Shown: positions 21,871 through 27,438 of the stretch, piece by piece
Layout: every line of letters starts with the position of its first letter
Numbering within the stretch: the first letter of the stretch is position 1
IMG/VR virus record: IMGVR_UViG_3300031841_001960
Location: 1-27,438 of that record
DNA length: 27,438 nt
Strand: one strand, 5' to 3'
DNA from: a virus
Notes under the pieces: model-generated
What the model saw: only the letters and a program-made list of their open reading frames with translations
Databases searched by the model: none
Told to the model about the DNA's origin: nothing
Translations under genes and position numbers: made by a program

Positions 21871-24800
21871 GCAAGCCCATCATCTCGGGTGCGGGCAAGG
21901 GCGGAAGCCAGCGTACGCCGAAAGAGCATCCGAATACGCTTCAGGCCCGCAGTGTCGCGAAGATCATTGATCTGATCAGCGAAGGTCCGATCTACGGACT
22001 GGCACGAACTGCCGACGATCCGCTTCGTTCGATCTTCATGGACGACACGCCGGTCAAGAATGCGGACGGGTCGCTCAACTATGAGGGCGTCGATGTCTAC
22101 GAGCGATTCGGCACTGAGGATCAGGGATCAATGCCGGGCTTTGCTCAGGTGGAGACTGAGCAGTCTGTCAACGTAACGCTCACTAAACAGAATCCCGTTC
22201 TGTTTACGATCGACAATTCCAACGTCAAGCAGATTCGTCTCAAGGTTCGTCTGAACTCACTCTACAAACAGAACACGAAAAACGGCGACGTTGAACCGAC
22301 CTCGGTGAAGATCAAGATAGAACTGGGGTCCAGCGGTGATTCCGGGGCGTCTTCCGTTGACGATATACCGCTCACCGCAGGCGTTGACACCGTAACTGTG
22401 ACAGAGCAGGGAGAGGGCTACACGACAGCACCGACCGTCAACTTCGTCGGCGGGGATGGCTCGGGAGCCGCAGCTACGGCAACGATTACGGACGGGAAGG
22501 TCACGTCGATCACCGTCACCAGCCCCGGCTCGGGCTACACAGAACCACCAAGAATCTCGTTTTCGATGCCCAGTGGGGCGTACGACAAGGAAGCAACTGC
22601 GGAATGCACGCTGCTGCCCACCGGCGGCTCCGGTTACACGGCAGCAACGACAGTTACGCTCACAGGTGGAAGCCCCGACGTGGTGGCCACGGCAGTGCCT
22701 GAGATCGAGGACGGCGTCATCAAGAACATCTGGCTTACGACCGGCGTGGCCAGCATTCGCATCGACGATCCGGGCATGGGCTACGATCCGGCCACTGTGG
22801 CAATCTCTCTTTCCGGTGGCGGCGGTACGGGAGCAGCAGCATCGCTTACTCTGGACGATCTCGGATCGGTCGAGTCGATCACAGTCACTAATTCAGGAAG
22901 TGGCTACACAGAGGCCCCTACTGTTGACATCACGGGGCATCTGGGTGAGGAGAATCCTCGTGCGCAGTTTATTCATTTTATCTCAGGAATCCGCAATGCT
23001 GAGGCAACGGCCATCGGCAAACTGGCTGGCGGCTCCGGGTACACGTCGGCTCCAACGGTCGTGATCAGTGACTCCGGCGGCGGCACTGGGGCGACGGCGA
23101 TCGCCAAAGTCAGCCCATATCACATCTATGGCGGCGAGATCACGATCAGCGGCAAGACGGTCGGTGCATACGAGGAATCCTACTTCATTGATCTGGAAGA
23201 ATTCTCAAACCGCCTTGTCGAGGCTGGGCTTCCCGCAGCCGCGTATCCAATCACGGTCAGGGTGAGCCGACTAACCGAAGACAGTGAGTCGGCCACGGTT
23301 CAGGACACGCTCGCAGTTTCGACCTACACTGAGATCCAGCCCTACAACCTGAGATACCCAGACAGTGCTCTGATTGGGCTTATCGTCGATGCTCAGAAGT
23401 TTGGCGGAAACGTCCCACGTCGAAGTTTTGACGTTCTCGGAAAGCTGGTCGACGTTCCAACTGGCTATGAGGCAGAAAACACTGAGGGAGAGCGTCGGTA
23501 TCCCGACTTCTGGGACGGCACCTTTGAGCAGAGGTGGAGCAACAACCCGGCGTGGGTCATGCTGGACCTGCTGACCAATGAACGGTATGGACTTGGGCTT
23601 GATCGGGACACGGACATTGACGTGTACTCGCTCTACTCGATCGCAAAATACTGCGACGAGCTTGTCCCGGTCGTAACGATCGACGCTGCGGGAGTGAAGC
23701 AGGAATCGTACGAGTACCGTTACGTCTGCAACACAACGATCAATTCACGCAGGGAAGCGTATCAGGTACTTCAGGCGATCGCGTCATGCTTCCGTGGCAT
23801 GGTCTACGCATCAACTTCGGGAGTCGCGTTCAGTCAGGACCGTCCCAAAGACCCGGTGCGGCTGGTCGCTCCGGCTGACGTGATCGACGGCAACTTCACC
23901 TACAGCTCCACGTCACGCAAGGCACGGCATTCCGTGGCCCTGATCACATGGAATGATCCCGACGACAACTACAAGCAGGCGGTCGAGGTCTACGAAGACC
24001 TCGATCTGATTGACCGCTACGGGTACAACCCGATTGAGGTCGTGGCCTACGGCACAACCTCTCAGTCGCAAGCCCGCCGCATGGGCAAGTGGATTCTGGA
24101 CTCCGAGAAGCACGAAACCGACACGGTTACGTTTCAGGGCGGTCTGGACTTCATCGACCTGATGCCGGGCGACATCATTGCTGTCGCTGATCCGATGAAG
24201 CAGAACAGTCGGCTCGGCGGCAGAATTATGAACTACTCGTTCGAGTCACTGACTCCATCGGGCACTGTTACGTCAACGACGACATCCGGCTCCGCGATCG
24301 GCAGTCTGGACTACACGACGAATGCAGTCTTCGAGTGCGTGGTCAAGATCGACCCGAACGTGCAGCCGACTGGCTGCATCTGGGAAGTTGGCAACAGCAC
24401 TACCGGAGCCTATCTCGGGTTCGACACCGCTGGTGGGCTGGTCCTGCGTGCGGGCTACGGCGGATCGGACTTCGAGGGTAATCCAAACGACATTGCCCGG
24501 TTGGTTATTCCGTATGCGAAGCTGGCCGTGGGCCGTCAACTGACTCTGTTGGCACACATTGATCCGGCTGGCCGAGTCCGTCTGTGGGGCAACAGCCAGT
24601 TCCTCGGTGAAGCGTCCACGGCTGACGGCTCATCGTTCGGCGGAACGTGGGCAGCATCCAGTGGTGCGAAGTACGGTGGATCGTCCGGCGACATCGTTGC
24701 TGGCGAAGTGGCAACAGACACGAACATCACTCTGGTCAGCGACCTGAGCTACTGGGACGGCGGCGTTGTCCGAACGGTCATTCAGACATTCACGCTGGAC

Positions 24801-27438
24801 CAGCAGTTTGTCGACGGCGATACGATCACGACGACAGAGATTCCGCTGCTCGATCGTGGTGCTGACGCCACGTTTGAGTGCTCGTTCAAGACGCCCGCAA
24901 GCGGGACGACGCCCACCGGGCTGATCGCTGAGCTGGGCAATGGGTCGAGCAGTGCGACCGAAGGCATGTATGTCGGCTTCGACGCCGAGGGCAATCTCGT
25001 CATTCATGCGGGAGAGGGCGTTTCGGTTATTTCGGATGGTGCCGCCTGTCGCGTGACGGTTCCGGCGGCGTTCTTTGCGGCGGACGCTCAGTATCACCTG
25101 TTGTGGTCGATCTCACCGACTACAGGTCGGCTGCTTGTCTGGGTCGATTGGGAATTCTACGCCTCGTCGAACTCACCAGGCGGTCTCAAGAATCAACGGT
25201 TCGCGGATGCTGAGGATGGTGGCTACGGAGTCCTGTCCTCGAACACGGTTGTCGATCAGGTCACGACGGCATTCAACGGCACACTGCTGACTCCGTTGCG
25301 ATATTACGGTGGAGAGGCCGCGAGCTACGAACAGGCTCCGTATGGGACGATCACGCTGGACGCACCGTACTCAGTGCAGGACGGCGACAAGATCATGTTT
25401 ATGACCCGCGAGATGCTGATCGACACGGTCGATCTCAAGGCGGGAACAACAACTGCCGTGGTCAAGCTCGGAAAACGCCCAACCGGCGAGCCGATCACCG
25501 ACGCGATGTACGTCATTCAGGCGGCTGCTGCCAATGCCAAAGAGTACCGTGTGCTGAGTCTGCGTGAGGTCGAGCAGGCCAAGTACGAAGTCACGGCACT
25601 GGAGTACGACAAGACGAAGTTCGCCAGAATCGAGCAGGACATTCTTGTCGATCGGCCCTCGACCGACCTGTTCCCGAAAGGTGCCGTTACTCCGCCTACG
25701 GAACTCAGCTACATCGAGTCGCTGTATCGAACTGCAAGTGACGTTGCGACACGAATCGACCTGAGCTGTCTTCCGTCAACCGATCCGCGTGTAACGGCGT
25801 ACCAGTGGGACGTGAGCGGTCCTCTGCAACGTGCTGCCGATGGGACTCAGGAATATCTGCCGCTGATCACACACTCGTCGCCATTCGCGACGGTGCTGGA
25901 TGCGGTCCCCGGAATATGGAAGTTCCGGGTGACTGCTCTGGCTGGCGGAACGAAGTCGGTCATCTCGCCGCCGCTGGAGCTGTCTAATGTAACGATCTAC
26001 GGCAAGCAGTTGCCGCCGGAAGACGTGACTGGGCTTCTTGCCCTGCGAGGCTTCTCGAAGATCCGATTGAAGTGGAATCCTGTCACCGACCTCGACCTGC
26101 GTGACTATGTCATCATTCAGGACACGTCCTGGCCTGACGACCTTTCGACGGCATCCCCGGTCTACAGCAATTCAACTGACATCACGATCGACGTTGATAC
26201 GACTGCCGACATCACGTTTCTGGTCAAGGCCCGCGACACGAGTGGCAACCTCAGTTCGACGGCGGCTTCGATCACTGCTCAGGTACTGAGCCTCGGGGCA
26301 GTGACGAACCTCACTGCTCACGGCGTCTACAGCAGCCAGTCGTACTATTCGGCGGACGCAAGGTTGTCGTGGGAGCCACTCAGCATTCGCAACGAAGTCG
26401 TGTCCTACGAAGTCCGGGCCACTGACGAACTGGAAGACTCTCTGCCCGGCGGCGCGTGGGATGATCTCCAGACGCGGCTTGAGACGACTGATCCGCAGGG
26501 CTTGATCAAGGTTACTCTTGAGGACGCTACGGCGACGACGTATGAGTTCAAGGTCCGTCCGTTTGTAAGTCTTGCCAACGGCTCACGAAATTACGGGACT
26601 GAGAGTTCGGTCCAGCGGTTGATGAATCCCGGTAACGGGGCATCTCACAAGATTCAGGACGAGCATACGACATGGTCCTACCTGCCCAGCAATGAGGCGC
26701 AGGCATTTATTGAGTGCGGCGTCGGCGCAGACCAGTCAACGCCGCAGGACGGTCTCGTCTATGCCGCGTACGGAGCAGGCTGGCGATCTGGTGACATCAC
26801 CGGCACGGACGAGTTTGACCGACGATCCAGCGGCGTCTGGGCCGTCACGATTCAGGTCGCCAACTGGAGCACTGTCCGTGGCTGCCTGTTCGAGATGGGT
26901 AACTCAAACAAGGGCTGCTACCTCGGATTTGACGGCGGCGGGAATCTGGTCTGGCGTGCGGGCGCGAACAATTCAACGCCCACAGATTACGCCCGGTCCA
27001 CGATCACGAACGCGACTCTATCTGCGGCGATTTCGACGGGAACAGACTTCACGATTGTCTGCGACGTGCGAAACGACGGCACGAACTCAGGCCGTGCCCG
27101 CCTGTGGGTCATTCACGCAGGCGGTGTGATCACTGCGACTCCCGGAGAGACGAGTGATGCTTCGGCGTTCGCGAACCAGACGTGGGCCACTAATCGCGAC
27201 GGGAAAGTGAATGGCTACTTCGAGTCGATCATAAGTGGGGAATCTGCCGGGTATGCCTACACGCCGACCAGTTACGGTGTGACCTATTCATCCGAAGTCG
27301 AATACTGGCACGACGTACTCGTGCAGTCTCCGTTGTCAGTCAGCAGCGGAAAGCTGCTGATGGCCGAAGGCATCACGTTCGCCAAGTACACCTACGACTT
27401 CGATCTGAACAACGTCCACAGCGGCGAGGTCAACTACC
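21867..27438 (+). CDS. Tail tip attachment protein J (partial, runs off edge)
   Basis: At least 1857 codons, open to the window's last base. It is the central fibre that recognises the host receptor. Seen: J-type opening (about 1-165: QARSVAKIIDLISEGPIYGL); six GYT repeats (about 172-410); the conserved core at 488-791 (YTEIQPYNLRYPDSALIGL; WDGTFEQRWSNNPAW; QDRPKDP; LMPGDIIAVADP); two LamG-like modules (about 810-1150); fibronectin III-like domains (about 1275-1590: RGFSKIRLKWNPVTDLDLRD); and a third LamG-like module (about 1653-1815). Lambda J is 1132 residues, so this one is much larger. ATG 21867 shares ATGA with I and has only a weak ribosome site, suggesting coupling. The C-terminal receptor-binding end lies beyond the window. 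Confidence 0.95.
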   Translation, partial: MSKPIISGAGKGGSQRTPKEHPNTLQARSVAKIIDLISEGPIYGLARTADDPLRSIFMDDTPVKNADGSLNYEGVDVYERFGTEDQGSMPGFAQVETEQSVNVTLTKQNPVLFTIDNSNVKQIRLKVRLNSLYKQNTKNGDVEPTSVKIKIELGSSGDSGASSVDDIPLTAGVDTVTVTEQGEGYTTAPTVNFVGGDGSGAAATATITDGKVTSITVTSPGSGYTEPPRISFSMPSGAYDKEATAECTLLPTGGSGYTAATTVTLTGGSPDVVATAVPEIEDGVIKNIWLTTGVASIRIDDPGMGYDPATVAISLSGGGGTGAAASLTLDDLGSVESITVTNSGSGYTEAPTVDITGHLGEENPRAQFIHFISGIRNAEATAIGKLAGGSGYTSAPTVVISDSGGGTGATAIAKVSPYHIYGGEITISGKTVGAYEESYFIDLEEFSNRLVEAGLPAAAYPITVRVSRLTEDSESATVQDTLAVSTYTEIQPYNLRYPDSALIGLIVDAQKFGGNVPRRSFDVLGKLVDVPTGYEAENTEGERRYPDFWDGTFEQRWSNNPAWVMLDLLTNERYGLGLDRDTDIDVYSLYSIAKYCDELVPVVTIDAAGVKQESYEYRYVCNTTINSRREAYQVLQAIASCFRGMVYASTSGVAFSQDRPKDPVRLVAPADVIDGNFTYSSTSRKARHSVALITWNDPDDNYKQAVEVYEDLDLIDRYGYNPIEVVAYGTTSQSQARRMGKWILDSEKHETDTVTFQGGLDFIDLMPGDIIAVADPMKQNSRLGGRIMNYSFESLTPSGTVTSTTTSGSAIGSLDYTTNAVFECVVKIDPNVQPTGCIWEVGNSTTGAYLGFDTAGGLVLRAGYGGSDFEGNPNDIARLVIPYAKLAVGRQLTLLAHIDPAGRVRLWGNSQFLGEASTADGSSFGGTWAASSGAKYGGSSGDIVAGEVATDTNITLVSDLSYWDGGVVRTVIQTFTLDQQFVDGDTITTTEIPLLDRGADATFECSFKTPASGTTPTGLIAELGNGSSSATEGMYVGFDAEGNLVIHAGEGVSVISDGAACRVTVPAAFFAADAQYHLLWSISPTTGRLLVWVDWEFYASSNSPGGLKNQRFADAEDGGYGVLSSNTVVDQVTTAFNGTLLTPLRYYGGEAASYEQAPYGTITLDAPYSVQDGDKIMFMTREMLIDTVDLKAGTTTAVVKLGKRPTGEPITDAMYVIQAAAANAKEYRVLSLREVEQAKYEVTALEYDKTKFARIEQDILVDRPSTDLFPKGAVTPPTELSYIESLYRTASDVATRIDLSCLPSTDPRVTAYQWDVSGPLQRAADGTQEYLPLITHSSPFATVLDAVPGIWKFRVTALAGGTKSVISPPLELSNVTIYGKQLPPEDVTGLLALRGFSKIRLKWNPVTDLDLRDYVIIQDTSWPDDLSTASPVYSNSTDITIDVDTTADITFLVKARDTSGNLSSTAASITAQVLSLGAVTNLTAHGVYSSQSYYSADARLSWEPLSIRNEVVSYEVRATDELEDSLPGGAWDDLQTRLETTDPQGLIKVTLEDATATTYEFKVRPFVSLANGSRNYGTESSVQRLMNPGNGASHKIQDEHTTWSYLPSNEAQAFIECGVGADQSTPQDGLVYAAYGAGWRSGDITGTDEFDRRSSGVWAVTIQVANWSTVRGCLFEMGNSNKGCYLGFDGGGNLVWRAGANNSTPTDYARSTITNATLSAAISTGTDFTIVCDVRNDGTNSGRARLWVIHAGGVITATPGETSDASAFANQTWATNRDGKVNGYFESIISGESAGYAYTPTSYGVTYSSEVEYWHDVLVQSPLSVSSGKLLMAEGITFAKYTYDFDLNNVHSGEVNY
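22380..23105 (+). repeat. Six GYT-type repeats inserted in J
   Basis: The pattern G-x-GYT/D-x-A/P-P/T...TV recurs as GEGYTTAP, GSGYTEPP, GSGYTAAT, GMGYDPAT, GSGYTEAP and GSGYTSAP, each with a following Gly-rich loop such as GGGGTGAAA. The block interrupts a region that in lambda J is continuous: it follows VKIKIELGSS and precedes YGGEITISGKTVGAYEESYF. Repeats of this kind are common in phage structural proteins as small beta modules. Confidence 0.88.
24294..25315 (+). repeat. Tandem pair of LamG-like modules in J
   Basis: Two modules of about 155 residues share a core: IWEVGNSTTGAYLGFDTAGG followed by LVLRAG in the first, and LIAELGN...GMYVGFDAEGNLVIHAG in the second, each preceded by a strand with FECVVKI or FECSFKT and ending in a SYWDGG or YYGGEA segment. 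The pattern is that of concanavalin/LamG jelly rolls, which often bind sugars. They sit directly after GGRIMNYSF, the point where lambda J continues with its own short strand region. Confidence 0.75.
26815..27320 (+). repeat. Third LamG-like module in J
   Basis: This module repeats the core of the earlier pair: CLFEMGNSNKGCYLGFDGGG then LVWRAG, preceded by GVWAVTIQVANW and ending in a VEYWHD segment. It follows the fibronectin-like domains rather than the conserved J core, so the same module has been used at two separate sites of one protein. Confidence 0.75.

Overview
The window is the head-and-tail structural half of a tailed double-stranded DNA phage or prophage with a long non-contractile, lambda/HK97-type tail (siphovirus morphology). 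All recognisable genes are on the + strand, packed with 1-14 base overlaps (ATGA, TGATG and TAATG junctions). The order is the classic one: small terminase, large terminase, portal, head morphogenesis, scaffold, capsid, connectors, tail tube, chaperones, tape measure, then homologues of lambda tail-tip proteins M, L, K, I and J. No integrase, lysis, replication or tRNA gene lies in the window, and no host marker is present. The host is therefore unknown; moderately high G+C and frequent GTG starts suggest a high-GC Gram-negative-like bacterium, and the J-type tip fits a Gram-negative host, but this is inference.

Layout: (1) 1-475, a dense tandem-repeat array of 11/12-mers passing into 19/20-mers, then a gene-poor stretch to 611. 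(2) 612-4269, packaging: an unknown small gene, terS, a small gene overprinted on the terS tail, and terL interrupted by a 331-residue intein with LAGLIDADG endonuclease motifs. (3) 4266-9020, portal, a small beta-rich protein, a glycosyltransferase, a methyltransferase fused to a P-loop domain, and a Mu gpF-like minor head protein. (4) 9024-10937, scaffold and major capsid protein; the capsid gene has its own sigma70-like promoter and a strong intrinsic terminator. (5) 10949-12977, neck and connector genes, including a second nested small gene. (6) 12980-19260, tail tube, the G/GT chaperones made by a -1 frameshift at GGGAAAC, a gp10-like protein and the tape measure. (7) 19260-27438, tail tip M-L-K-I-J. 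The J gene is open for 1857 codons and runs off the right edge.

The most notable points are: the modification cassette (glycosyltransferase plus methyltransferase/P-loop fusion) placed among the head genes; the J protein enlarged by six GYT-type repeats and three related LamG-like modules; two small genes overprinted on low-complexity segments of larger genes, both supported by third-position codon counts; an intein in the ATPase coupling motif of the terminase that lacks the usual block F and penultimate histidines; and the repeat array next to terS. Two real genes, the T half of the chaperone and J, have no ordinary start or no in-window stop and would be missed by start-to-stop gene finding.
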